Below are positions 46,933 through 57,891 of a stretch of DNA of 64,000 nucleotides, piece by piece (positions within the stretch are counted from its first letter, which is position 1; the number at the start of each line of letters is the position of its first letter). Made by a program: the position numbers and the translations under genes. The notes under the pieces are model-generated. The model was not told the origin of the DNA. It saw only the letters and a program-made list of their open reading frames with translations, and did no database searches. The DNA lies in assembly GCF_963678635.1 (NCBI RefSeq), contig NC_087064.1, positions 52,472,684 to 52,536,683 of the forward strand. The letters are read 5' to 3'. This DNA comes from Symsagittifera roscoffensis (taxonomy: Eukaryota > Xenacoelomorpha > Acoela > Convolutidae).

Positions 46933-48168
46933 TTAGTGAAGTAACTGAAATTTGTCATGGAAACTTTCGTATGCTTGAATATCAGCTAGTGATTCTAAAA
47001 TGATGTGATCATACTTTCTATCAAAAATATTAAGTGTGAATACGTATGATGTTTTGATGACAAATTTTTCTGTTAGTTGCGGGTTAGCGAAGCGGTCTTC
47101 ATCTAAAAATTGGTCTTGATTAGGTCGGATGATATTATGGTCGTAATATTCTATTGTAAATTCGTAAGCTCGGGGTGCAGTGAATGTTTTTAGTAACTTT
47201 TTATATCCTACGTAAGTAAATTGTCGAGGTGTTAGTGTTGTAGTGAGTCTATATAACATGTCTTTGTTCTTTTCTATGCTGTCATGAGTATTAGTTAGTG
47301 GTAGGCAAAGGGGGTTTGTAAAATGATAATAAGCTGTCCAATGAAGCGTTGGCATTAAAACATGTTCATCTACAAAATTGCGTGTGTCATTAGTATCGTA
47401 AGGTGTGTTTAATGTATATTGTGGAAATGAGGGTAAGGTGATTGCAAGAAAATTTTTCGTGTTTGAATGTTGCGGGTGATTAATATATTCGCAGGCTGCT
47501 CCGGGTTTGGTCGGGAATGGGTGATTCGGGAATTTTCGTTTAAAAGTGTGATAAGCTCGGTGAGTGCTACTAGGTGTTTCGGTGGATGTGGATGATTGTG
47601 TGAATGATGCGGTGTAAGCTGAGGAGGGTGTAGGAGTAAGTGGATTTGAGGATGTTATTGTGGATGATAGTTGATGTATTGTGAGGGTGTTAGGGTGTAT
47701 TAACTGTTGTTGTAGGGTAATAAAATTATCAAGCTCCTGGGAAATTTGGGGGGTATCTGGGGCATTATTATATGATCTGTCGGAATGAAGTGGAGAATAG
47801 GTTGGGGTCACTTGCGAAGCATAAGAAGGAGTGGAAACGGATGGGAGTGGCTGATTTGATGGGATTGGTTGAAAAGGGGGTTTTGAAAAAACTGAGGAGT
47901 TGGTTTGAGTATAATTTGATGGAGATGGTTCGGAGTCTGCAAACTCGTCAGAGGTTTCTACATTAGGGTTATTAAATTGTGAGATAGAGTATAAAACTGA
48001 AATATCTGAGTTAGTATCAGAATTCGTGCTGGATGATGTATTAATAATCGGAAAATCGGGTGTGGGAAAGCAAAAAGTGGGATTATTGGGATTTGAGTTT
48101 GGAGGTTGGCTGGGTGGGAATTTGAGCGATGGAGGGATCCAAGTTGTCGGCTCATCGTGGGCTAACAA
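46933..48168 (-). CDS. Retroelement accessory ORF, 411 codons
   Basis: Not recognised. The longest intact frame of the window. Residues 1-200 are low-complexity and rich in Ser, Thr, Pro and Asn ('NSNPNNPTFCFPTPDF', 'STITSSNPLTPTPSS'). From about residue 205 a structured part follows ('TFKRKFPNHPFPTKPG', 'HWTAYYHFTNPLCLPL', 'YDHNIIRPNQDQFLDED', 'IFDRKYDHIILESLAD'). The frame overlaps the end of env by 17 bases, and its first ATG is far inside (about residue 268), so translation must start at a spliced exon, a non-AUG codon or by frameshift. A minus-strand acceptor 'cattttgttag' lies exactly at the overlap and would serve a spliced mRNA. No homologous family is known to me. Confidence 0.6.
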   Translation of the reverse strand: MLAHDEPTTWIPPSLKFPPSQPPNSNPNNPTFCFPTPDFPIINTSSSTNSDTNSDISVLYSISQFNNPNVETSDEFADSEPSPSNYTQTNSSVFSKPPFQPIPSNQPLPSVSTPSYASQVTPTYSPLHSDRSYNNAPDTPQISQELDNFITLQQQLIHPNTLTIHQLSSTITSSNPLTPTPSSAYTASFTQSSTSTETPSSTHRAYHTFKRKFPNHPFPTKPGAACEYINHPQHSNTKNFLAITLPSFPQYTLNTPYDTNDTRNFVDEHVLMPTLHWTAYYHFTNPLCLPLTNTHDSIEKNKDMLYRLTTTLTPRQFTYVGYKKLLKTFTAPRAYEFTIEYYDHNIIRPNQDQFLDEDRFANPQLTEKFVIKTSYVFTLNIFDRKYDHIILESLADIQAYESFHDKFQLLH

Positions 48169-48892
48169 AATGATTATTTTGAGACTGAAAAGTGGTGGTG
48201 TGAGGTTGTTCTATAATTTGTTCGTATGTATTATCATTTTGTGGATGATGTGTTATTATATGTTGGATGGGGCTTTGTGCTATATTTGGTCTAGATTTTG
48301 GATTATTTGTAATTGCTAGGTTTCGGAAATTACGGGGAACTAATGATAATGAATGGTTTTGTGGTAGGGGTGGCAACTGTGGTGCGGCAGGTGTAATCTC
48401 TATAATATTGTGTTCTTCGTCGTAAGTGTTTTGTCTTGGGGATATTTTCGTGTTATATTCTTTTATTTGTGCATCTAGAAGTATTTTGCTGATTGATGAT
48501 GAAAAAATTCCAAAAAATCCTGCAAACAGTATACGTGCTACACTTGCTTGTCTGTTTGCTAGTGTGTGTATAGCGCATGTGTTATAGATTCCTTTTAAGA
48601 GTGAGGAAAGAAATCCTATAAAATTAAACATGGCGTATAAGCTAGTTAATTTTTCTAAGATGTAATAGGGCCATCCTAGAAAAGCTAGAATTTCAATCCT
48701 TGGGGTGACAAAACTGAAAATATTTATTGGTGAAGTATCTTGTGGTCTGTAATTTTCACCGTTAAAATATATGTAGTCTTTAATGTTTTTAAAATATCCG
48801 CTATAATCTTGTGTATAAATATCTGCAAATCCTGCGGTTTCGGCAAGTTTTCTTAAATTCTGGTCAATTGACTGTCTTTGTATTGTGTCCAT
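48152..48892 (-). pseudogene. Env-like glycoprotein, C-terminal segment with membrane anchor
   Basis: 246 codons from an ATG (MDTIQRQ) that is probably internal to the original env. Residues 60-145 contain a set of hydrophobic stretches ('RIEILAFLGWPYYILEKL', 'MFNFIGFLSSLLKGIY', 'RILFAGFFGIFSSSISKIL') suited to fusion and membrane anchoring. A Pro/Gln/Asn/His-rich cytoplasmic-type tail follows. It stops at TGA 48152-48154. Upstream, an open frame without ATG continues from about 49010, where it meets the preceding env segment after a one-base shift. This copy is therefore broken. Confidence 0.55.
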
Positions 48893-48986
48893 TTGTGTTA
48901 TTAATTCTTGAAATTGTTGTGTTCTAATGTGATGTTGGATATCTGATTTAGAATATATTTCAATTGATTGTATATCAATATTTGGA

Positions 48987-50021
48987 TTACGAGCAATAGC
49001 TCTGATGCTTTTGGGTGAAAATGCTTTCCAGTGATTGCATTAACGTAGGGCATGGTGTAAGGAGGTAATATTTATCTTCATCAGGAGTCAATTGTACTAC
49101 ATTGTGGCTATTTTTTGATCCACATGGGACTGCGATATCCCAAAAATATGTTCGTCTTGAAAGTGTGTCGACAAAATGTACTTTATTTTTATAGAATGTA
49201 GGGATTCTTTTATAACAACGTTTGTCTTCAAAAACATATAGTTGTGATACTTTTTTGGTACAAGTATAAAACCATAAAATATTTCCTTCGTAGTCTAGAA
49301 AATTTGATCTATTTCCTGATAATAAGTATCCTGCGTAGGGTATTTTTAGTACTGCTAGTGCGAGTGATTGTAGGATTTGTGTCTTTTCCAATTTGCATAA
49401 TTGGTGAAGTGTTTCTAATTCGGAGAGTGACATTTCTTGAAATGTTCGACTAATTGTGTAGTCTAACTTCATATCTAAGTGGATATCGTAATGAATATTA
49501 CCGAAATAGGTGTTATTCATTAGTGATAGTTCTTATAAACGTGTGCTTTTACTGTCATGTGGCTTTAGTTTTCCACCAGGTTGACCTGTGCTTTTTTGAA
49601 AGTTAACTGGTATGTATGATGTTCCTTCATTTATTGGATGACTTGTGGCATAAGGGCCAAATTTTATTTCTACAGTGGTCATGTCGAAACCTTTTTCGTA
49701 TTCGACAAGTATTTCAGAATATTGTGTCTTATACAGTGGACTTCTGTATTTGCATGCAATTTCTGTTTCTTGATATATTTGGAAACGTGTTAATTTATTT
49801 TCTGTTTCATGAAAATTTCTAAAATCATTACTTTGTTTTCGGGATGGATTTACTTGTTTGTATGGAATTGATTTAAAAAAATTTTTTTCATGAAATTTTA
49901 TCATCCGAGCGTGTATTTTTGCTACTTGGAATGTTGTGCATTTATCTTCGGGAAACCAAACAATTGTTGCTTGTGTCCGTGTTGTAGGGTCACAATAACC
50001 TTGATCATTTTTGTAAGGCAA
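48987..50021 (-). pseudogene. Env-like glycoprotein, middle segment, one stop
   Basis: One frame of 345 codons broken by TAA at 49533-49535. The first part has 'IVWFPEDKCTTFQVAKIHA' and 'ETEIACKYRSPLYKTQ'. The second has 'LCKLEKTQILQSLALAVLK', 'EGNILWFYTCTKKVSQLY', 'DKRCYKRIPTFYKNKV' and 'YFWDIAVPCGSKN'. The spaced Cys residues and the Trp/Tyr-rich 'WFYTC...RCY..IP...PC' pattern resemble ectodomains of envelope or fusion glycoproteins. The pattern recalls the chuvirus-like glycoproteins and the envelopes captured by some LTR elements. That is a resemblance from memory of the pattern, not an alignment. The frame ends at 48987 after a frameshift from the downstream segment. Confidence 0.5.
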
Positions 50022-50107
50022 TCTAACTCATTGATAGATCATTGTGTTGTCTGATAAATCTCGTGTGAGTTGTATTTTTTCGAGTTGTATTTTCCAATAG
50101 AAAAACA

Positions 50108-50815
50108 TTATTTCTTGATATTCTTTGTTTTTTGTGTCTGCTTTGCAGTTTGAGGGTCATTTATCCCAATATGTGGTATCCAGTGTTTATCGTGTATGTC
50201 ATAATATAATCTTCCGTGTGCGCCGTTGTATGGGTATTTTTCGTCTAGTTTTTTATGTCTTTGATACCGTTCAAGTTGTGCTTGGTGTACAGAATCGGCA
50301 AAGACTTGGAAATTTACTATTTTCCTGTCTGTGTTTCTGTTTCTCGTGATGTTTAGTTTGAGTAGTTCGTTTTTACAATCGTCGGGATTTAGATGTAAAA
50401 GTCGTTCTATATTACTTTGATAGAATGATTCGTGATCAAGTCGGTTCTTATTTCCATTGGAAACTTGTGAGCAATGTACTTTCTTTTCGGAAAATATTGC
50501 TGTAAATTTATATCCAGTGACTGTTGTTTCTCGGGCTTTTGAATACAATGTGGCTATTACATTTGTAGTTTCTATAGCTTGTGGTTCTGTTTCGCATTGT
50601 GATACTTGATTTATTGCATATTTGTGTAGTGTTTTTTGTTCGTTTTCTTCACAATCGTAGTGTGTTACTAATAAATCCTGGGGTCCTGTGCGAGGAGAAG
50701 GATTTGTGTTTTGGTCGGAAAATATTAGAAAAAAGATGTGTTGAAATGTTAATATTTTTAATAATACATGTGTATGATAATCCTGAGTATGGGTTATAAA
50801 CTGTGATGTAACCAA
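50108..50815 (-). pseudogene. Env-like glycoprotein, N-terminal segment with signal peptide
   Basis: 235 codons without an ATG near the start. Residues 15-35 form a hydrophobic signal-like helix ('HVLLKILTFQHIFFLIFS') followed by a Pro-rich spacer and 'HYDCEENEQKTLHKYAINQ', then further Cys-bearing segments ('KKVHCSQVSNGNK', 'LNPDDCKNELLKLN'). It overlaps the preceding ORF by about 167 bases in another frame. With no initiator, env is probably made from a spliced mRNA; a candidate acceptor is 'ggttacatcacag' near 50800. It ends at a TAA at 50108 and a shift separates it from the next segment. Confidence 0.5.
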
Positions 50816-51598
50816 TTGTATTTTTGGTATATCTATCGTATTTATATATTACTTCAATTGTTATCAATGGTGGTGGTAGCGATTGAGCTGTTATATTTGG
50901 TGGATTTAATGGGTAGGGAGGTTGAACAATATTGTTAAGTTTGATCGTGATTTCGAATTTCAATTGGAGACTATTTTGTTGAAGTATTTGATTATTGTGT
51001 TCACGAATATCTTCGTGGATATCTTGTCTATATTGTAGTCTGTTGAGTGCCCAACTGTGGAGTCGGTTACTATCTTGATGTTGTCCAAATAAAGATGGGG
51101 GTGCTACGAATGTTGATGATTGTTCTCGATATCTAGCGTCGAGGTTGTTTGGGAAATTTAAAGGGAAAAGCGTCGGTGAAATTTGACTTAATGATGGTGT
51201 TGACGCTAGTGATAATGTTTCTGGTAGTGATCTCAGTGTTGTATCCGTAGAAATATCTATTGGATCGTTCACTAAGTTTGGTTCACCTTGTGCATATGAG
51301 TGTGTTGTCCAATGTGGTAGTCGTGCTGTGGGATTGGGGTGTTAAAGGGATTTTCACGTGTTTGTTCAGATGTTGGTGTTGAACCTAAGTAATCTGAGGG
51401 TATATTTGAGGTGCTCTGTTGTGAAAATAGTGTGAGAGTTTCTGGTAATGTACTACTTGAAATTTCTGGAGTAGTAGGTGTTGGTGATTGGGGTATATCA
51501 AAATGAACCCTAGGCGTTTGAAAACTTCTGTTCCGTCGTGGATGTATAATTTGTCTATTTATTTCGACTGTATTTTGGTTTTGACTCATGTTTTTCAT
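50649..51598 (-). pseudogene. Retroelement Ser/Thr/Pro-rich accessory ORF, frameshifted
   Basis: Two frames, 51598-51272 (108 codons, ATG at 51598) and 51272-50649 (207 codons, no ATG), appear to be one protein split by an indel near 51310-51340. The N-terminal part is polar ('NRQIIHPRRNRSFQTPRV', 'SPTPTTPEISSSTLPE'). The C-terminal part contains 'SLQLKFEITIKLNNIVQPP' and 'ITIEVIYKYDRYTKNTIG', which look folded and beta-rich. It lies between pol and env and overlaps the env start. No recognised family. Similar architecture (Ser/Thr/Pro-rich head, folded tail) is seen in the 411-aa ORF downstream. Confidence 0.45.
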
Positions 51599-51608
51599 TC
51601 TACTTTAT

Positions 51609-52294
51609 TCTTGTGTTAATGTGGGGTACAAGTTATATGTTGTTTCACTTAGAGGTGCCTGTCGCTGAACTGGTTCAAATGGTTCGGATAAGCGAGCGTG
51701 TCGTTCTTCAAATGTGTATGGATTATCTTGGAAAGAAATTCGTGTGGATGTTTGGGGATTTTGGGTAGTTGTGGGTATTGCTGGGTTTTCTTGGGATGAT
51801 TGCGGTGAAGACTGATTTTGTGATTGTTGGTCAGCAATTTTTGAAAGTGTTCTGATTGATTTTTTCTATAGGGGAGATTTATGTTTATTGTAGTATTCTT
51901 CGATGAAAAGAATTAAAAGGATTGTTGCTAAGGCGAATGTCACTATTGCCTTTTTACACATTTGCACATTGTCAGTATTAGGGATGATAAAAATATGATG
52001 AAAATTACAAATATAAAAAAAAATATCTGTTCTACTAAAAATTGTTTGTATCATTTAAATAGACTTTGGATTATCGTACCTGTGAATATGATCAATGATT
52101 TGGGAAAGTTGGAGATATATTTCAAATAGGGAGTAGAAAATTAAAAGAATGTTGCAAAAAATTATTAAAATGATTATAAAAGCTTCAAAAGTATCAAATA
52201 GAAATATGAACAAAAGTTTGAATAGTATGAAAAAGTTTATAAAAAGATTTAAAATTGTATTTTTAAAGATATTGACTGATCGAGAAAAGAGCAT
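51609..52294 (-). pseudogene. Retroelement membrane-protein ORF with two stops
   Basis: A single frame from ATG 52294 to TAA 51609. Codons 1-79 are extremely hydrophobic ('ILNLFINFFILFKLLFIFLF', 'IIILIIFCNILLIFY'). A TAA is followed immediately by ATG (52054) and a second hydrophobic part ('AIVTFALATILLILFIEEYY'), then a TAG at 51866-51868. The same frame continues for 85 codons of Gln/Ser/Pro-rich tail ('SSPQSSQENPAIPTTTQNPQ', 'TFEERHARLSEPFEP'). Either one membrane-anchored protein with two point mutations, or two or three small genes. The ORF at 51649-51837 in another frame is a shadow. Not recognised. Confidence 0.4.
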
Positions 52295-53005
52295 TTAAGA
52301 AATGATTTCTTTGTCGAATATTTTGTGTAGTTTGAGGCGAGATTCAAATGTTTATTGATTTTTTGACAAGTGGGTTGAGTTTTGTGAAAAATTGTTAAGG
52401 GGCTAATTTTATGGTGTTCGGGAGGTCTTCTTTGCTTTATTTTTATTTTTCGGGTGATCTGGGGATCTCGGGTGATCTTATTTTTGAGATATTTGTACTT
52501 TAGGCTAAATGAATATGGTCCTTTTTTACTTTAGGCTAATTTACCATTTTTGGTTGGAGGGTTTTTGAGGTCTGAGTTGGGACAATATTGTTGATCTTTG
52601 CGTTATCACCTAGGGGAGGGTTGTAATATTATGCTGGTATTTATTTTAGTTGTCAAGTTTTAGCGGATTGCTTATTTTTGACCTGGAGGTTGTAAAGTTA
52701 TAGTTATAGATATGCCTGGAGTTTAATATCTTTCGGTAAATAGGTTGGTGTTAGAGATATAGAAGGTGACGGATTTAAGTGAATCCTATTGGCTGAATCT
52801 GAACTAGAATTGTTGCATATTTTTCAGCATGTTATCTTGAAAAATGAAAGTTCAAAATGATCCAGAGGGGCAAAATTATTAATTTTTAAAATCAAAGTTG
52901 TTTTTGAAATTCAACTTTCGTTAGTATTTTAGATTGTGGAATGAATGTTTTGTAGTTTTTACGTGGTTGATTTCTAAGTCGTGATGATTCTCTATGTTTT
53001 GATTT
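52295..53005 (-). other. Retroelement region between pol and accessory ORFs
   Basis: No supported frame. It could hold splice sites for downstream genes. 'gggtgatctggggatctcgg' near 52454 has a tandem 'cgggtgatct' pair. Confidence 0.4.
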
Positions 53006-54900
53006 CTACTTGTTCTTGTGATAAAAATTTTCTATCATTTTCCTGTTTTTTCTTTCTTTTTGAGGTATTTTTGGGTCTGATATTTTTTGATTGTTTTTGG
53101 CATTGGTTTGTTTTTGATTTTGATTTTCATGATGAACGTTGTCTTGTTCATCTGTTTCTTTTTCTGTATGTGGATGATTTTGAATAACTTTTAAACCTGT
53201 GAAAGAATATAATTGAGTTAATTCGCGTAGCGCGTATTCTTTTGGGTAGTAGGGCAAGAGATTGTTACGATGTTGAACAATTTCCTTTTTTATTTGAATC
53301 TGTGAGTTTATACGTTACGTCAGTGGGTTTGGCAATTATTTGTTATGGACCTTCTCGAAGGATTTGTAATTTTTCAGAGATTCCTTTTTGTGTATTGATG
53401 TTAGGTATTAAGACAAATGTTCCAATTTTTAAATCTGTGGCTGGTGTAAAGCGTGAATTAGTTTGGTCGTTAATTTTTTGCCTTTGTAACAATTTCTTTG
53501 TTACTTTTTGGTAAATTTCATTGTGTTTTTTATCTCTATTTAAAATCCAATCGGTGTGTGTGCTGGAGGCTAATTTAGAAATTTGTGGGTGATGAAAACG
53601 ATCTTCATCATGTGTGTGTAAAGGTAGGTTTTAACAAATTGAGTCTTTATTTGGTTGGCAATAACCTTGTGCATTTTTATGGGAATTTGCTGTAAACATA
53701 ATTGGTTCACGTGGCTTTTGATTAAAAACAATTTCGTATGATGACATTCCTAAAGTTGTTGTGATTTGTGAATTGTGTGCCAAGGGAAATAAATTTACAT
53801 CTGCTGACCATTCTGTGTATTTTGTATCATTTCCATTTATGATACATCGGAGATATTCTTGTAGTGAACGGTTCATACCTTCGACTAAACCGTTTGTCCA
53901 AGGTGCATGAGATGTACGTGGTTTATGTTTGATGTTATATAAGTGGAATAGTGTGATGATTTCATTATTTATGAATTCTGTACCGTTGTTTGTAACTAAG
54001 ATTTCGGGCAAGCCGAATTTAGCTATTCAAGGTTCAAAAAGCGTCGTGTAAGCATAATAAGCTTTACAATGTGGTACTGGGTTGAGTGCTACATAATCTG
54101 TAAATGCGTCAACAATGACCATAATGTCGGAGTTTCCTTCAGAAGATGGTGAAATTGGTCCTTTTGTATCGAATGAAAGGCGATGGTTGAAATATAAACT
54201 TTGTCCTTTAAAATCTTGTTTTTGGGCTATTTGTTTTTCATTTGGATAAGGTTTGTTTAATTGACATATTATAAAATCATTGCATAATACTTTTATCCAA
54301 ATTGGTGCATTTTGAAAATAAAAATTTTGTGTAAAGTTTGAGTATGTTTTCTCTGATCAGGAGTGTCCTTTAGTAATTTGTGTATGTGAAATGTTAAAAG
54401 CTATTAATATCATACTTAAGGGAAGACAGGGAACTTTTGAATCATTTAAATGATATTCTAAAAGATCTGTATTTTCATTAATTGTTTTGTCATTAAATTT
54501 TCGGAAATATCGGAGGAGTGTTTTATTTCCTAAAATTGTAGTATCTGCTTTTACGGGCTTAGTTTTATATTTGTGCCATGATTTTAGTTGTCTAATTACT
54601 GGGTCGAGATTTTGATATTGTTTAAAAAGTTCAAGTGTAATTTTATCTGTTGGGGGGAGAAAAATATTGTCAATTTCTAGTTTTGATATAGGAATTGTGT
54701 CAAGTGTGTCATGAAGATCAAAAACTTGATTTATTGTGTATTTTGAATCGTTTGTTTGCGGTCCTGATAAATTTATTTTATCGGTTAAATTTTCTTTTTC
54801 AATTAATGGAAAAAAGTCTTTTTTATGCGAGTGTTGTTTTATTCTTTTTTTTGAGTGTTATTTTTTATCCATTGTGAGTATTGAATTGGTTTAAAAGTTG
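53006..54900 (-). pseudogene. Integrase, catalytically dead
   Basis: Reading on the minus strand: a zinc-binding-like region ('SEKTYSNFTQNFYFQ', 'DFIICQLNKPYPNEK'), then 'SFDTKGPISPSSEGN' and 'IMVIVDAFTDYVAL' with the first catalytic Asp, then 'LVTNNGTEFI', where the second catalytic Asp is Asn (53988-53990). 'WTNGLVEGMNRSL' carries the Glu. The C-terminal module ends with a GP(stop)QIIAKPTDVTY motif, that is the GPY/F motif with its Tyr codon now TAA (53343-53345). Further stops: TGA 54357-54359, TGA 54027-54029 (at a Trp position), TAA at 53631. After the GPY module a polar tail ('KETDEQDNVHHENQNQ') ends at 53006. Confidence 0.8.
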
Positions 54901-55646
54901 ATGTGCCTAGTAAATCAACCTCGTAGTGATTATTCTGGCAATCTAAGTAGAGTGGAAAATGTTGCAGATTATTGATCTGTGATTGATCAATATCAGTTTA
55001 TACTGCATATTTGCATTCTAGTCGGTGTGATGTTTCATCTTTTGCAAGATAAAATTTAATATTTTGTGGTATTTCAACTGTAGTTTCAACATTGTGAGTA
55101 ATTCAGGTGGCGTATTTCGACTTAATGTATCTGGTAACGCAAGGTTTTTTCCTGCTGTCCAAACTATATGTAGGTTTGGAAACTTCATTAGAATTAGTTG
55201 AAATCTATAAACTCTATAATTTGGATTTGACTTTTGTGTAAAGAGAAATATAATTGGTTTGTGATCTGTGAATAGAACTGTTGGGTGTTTTCATATTCTG
55301 TAAGTGTATAAATTATAGCTGTACATTCTCTCATTAGAGTTGAAAGTCGTACCTCTGCTTGAGTGAATAATCGTGAATTTTCTGATATAAGGTTCATTTT
55401 ATTTGTTCCACTATGTGATTGTAGCAATGCTCCGCCGATGCCAAAATTTGAAGCATCGCACATTGCATAGAATGGTTGATTTGGATCTGGAATTGTATTT
55501 AAAATTTGTTCAGTTAAAAGTTTTTTAATTTCTTCAAATCGTGTTTGATGTTCAGTGGTCCATTCAAAATTATTTTGTTGTCTGAGGATATTATAGAAGG
55601 GTCTTAAGTATAACTGCATTTTATAAACATATTTACTTAAGAAATT
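54901..55646 (-). pseudogene. RNase H domain, broken
   Basis: ORF 55619-55194 holds 'FYAMCDASNFGIGGALLQS' and 'ECTAIIYTLTEYE', the Asp and Glu motifs of Ty3/gypsy RNase H. A shift near 55285 moves the DHKP-type motif and the following 'DTLSRNTPPELL' into another frame. A TGA at 55647-55649 separates it from RT. More stops lie around 55000. Confidence 0.75.
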
Positions 55647-55649
55647 TCA

Positions 55650-56924
55650 CATTCCAAGGAATTCTTGGATTTTCTTTTTATTTGTAGGTGGCTGAAGTTT
55701 TTGAATAGCATCAATGCGTGATTTTAATGGAGTGATAGTTTCTCGTTCTATATTATGTCCTAAAAATTTAACGCGTGGTAGAAAGAAGTTTGATTTATTG
55801 GGAGCTGCCTTCAGATTTTTGTTCTGAAGTATTTTATGATACTGTTCTAAAACTGTAAACATTTCTTCTTTAGTTTGTGATTGCATGAAAACATCATCTA
55901 AATATGTGATTGCATTTTGTTTTAGTATTAGTGGTCTAAAAATTTTACTCATAAAGGCTGAAAAAGCTGCTGGTCCTATGGATATTCCATAGAATAAGCG
56001 ATTGAACTCATATTGTTGATTTCCAATAACAAATTGTGTTAAACATCGTGATTTTTCATCTAGTGGCATTTGATTACAAGCACTATTCATATCTGCGGTT
56101 GTGAAATATTGACCATTTATCTTTGTTAAGATAGCTTGTATGGGTTCAATAGGCCAATTGCTTTTTGATTCGTCAATTAGTGAATTGAGATATCTAGCGT
56201 CTAAAACTATTTTTAGTGATTCACCTTTTGCTAGAATGATAACAGGGTTAATAAAGGTGTTACTTTTTGGTTGTTCTTCCTTATTTACTGGTGAGATAAT
56301 TTCGTATTGTTCTAAGATGTCAAGTAATCTGTTTACCTTGTCATGTAAGTGAATCGGTACTTTACTGACTCTTTGTTGTTTGAAAACTGCGTCGGGTTTT
56401 AACGGGAGGTCTAGTGATGAACTAATTTTTCTATCGTCAAATTTTGAAGTTGCGTAGACTGTTGAATATTTTAACAGTTGTTTTGCTAATTTATCAAATT
56501 CAATTTATGTAATTTGTGAATGTTCGAAATTGAACATTGTTAAAAATTTTTGTTGTTCTTTTGTGTAATTTGTTATATTGAATGTTGGTTTGAAATATGG
56601 TGTTTTTGTGAAGTAATCTGTGCTTCTTTTTTCACTACTTATTATATTATTTATTGATAATTCTTCGTCAAGAATTGTTGATTGGCAAATATCTAATTAT
56701 TGGAGTATATTATTAACGCGGTAGGCTACTTCATTTATAGGTGAAATTGTAGCATTCGTTTCACAATATCCTACAAGTCCTAAGGGTAATGTTACTTGAT
56801 ATGGTGTATTAGTATTATACACGTGTAAAGAAATGATGTCGGAATTCGTGTTTTTCGAATATTTTATGGATGAGATTGTAATTTTGAAAAATTTGTGAAT
56901 AGGTTTAAATTCGAAGTCTGACAT
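55650..56924 (-). pseudogene. Reverse transcriptase
   Basis: In frame from about 56924 to 55650, interrupted by TAA at 56697 and near 56503. Conserved blocks: 'INPVIILAKGESLKIVLDA', 'YFTTADMNSACNQMPLD' (first catalytic Asp), 'RLFYGISIGPAAFSAFM', 'ITYLDDVFMQSQTKEE' (YLDD at 55893-55904) and 'FLPRVKFLGHNIE'. The catalytic residues are intact. The palm order and spacing match Ty3/gypsy RT. Confidence 0.85.
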
Positions 56925-57891
56925 AAAAAAAATGTTGTTTATTTTGATTTTTATTATATTGGGGAACTTGTTTTATTGAAAAATTATATATATTTCCTGA
57001 TAGTGGTTTCAGGTGTTTCCGTTGTTGATTATAAATGGGGTAAAGTTTTGAGAAGAATGGTGGTTGTTTGTTTAATCTTTGGAAGAATGTTAGGGCTGAA
57101 TTTTTTGTTTTTGTGTACTTATCTTTGATATGTATTTTACTATTTAAGATGTTGATTGTTGCTATATATTTAGATATAAATGGTATACCAATGATATTGT
57201 GTTTAATATCAGTAATATGAAATATTTGTTTAAACGGTTTTTTTAAAGTTTTGTTTTGTTCCATTGTTCTCGTGGGGAGAAGAAATAATTGGATTTTTCC
57301 ATAATTTACTAATGTTGATTCTTGTGCTGTTGCTAATTTACTAGAGGTTTCAAGAGGTGTTAATTTTGGATGCAATGTTTTGATTTCATTCCATGTGGGA
57401 ATATTAATTATATTTGATTCTGCTCCTGAGTCAATTAAAAAACCAATTTCAAGATCTAGTGGTTGAAATTCTTTGTTTCTTGGGCTTTCTAAGAGAAATG
57501 GAATTGTCCAAATTTTTTCTCGTGGTTGTTCTTTTTGTATATTTTGATAAATATGTTTTGTGTTTGAGCATTATGTTCCGTCTTTTTTATCGGGTTTAAT
57601 TACCGTGTTAATTCCGTTTACTTCTTGTTTAGTTTGTGTAGTATCAATGGATCCAATATAGTAATTGTGAAGGAGTTCCAATTGATTTTCATATAAATGT
57701 GAGGTAAAAGGTTGTTCATATATGATAGGTTCATAGTCGTTTTCGACTGTTATCATATTTACAGAGATGGTATTATCTGTATCACTTTCTGTATCTGACG
57801 ATTCACAATTTATATGATTTAGTTGTAGTTCGTTACTTCCTGTGTCATCAATACCTGGGGGGTCTGAAGTTGTTTCTTCATTTGTCTGCAC
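56905..57891 (-). pseudogene. Protease and upstream linker
   Basis: One frame with a TAA at 57571-57573. The upstream part is acidic ('SSDTESDTDNTISVNM'). The protease has 'IDSGAESNIINIP' (DSGA at 57421-57432) and 'HNIIGIPFISKY', the flap-distal ILG-like motif of retropepsins. A frameshift near 56910 separates it from the reverse transcriptase. Confidence 0.75.
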
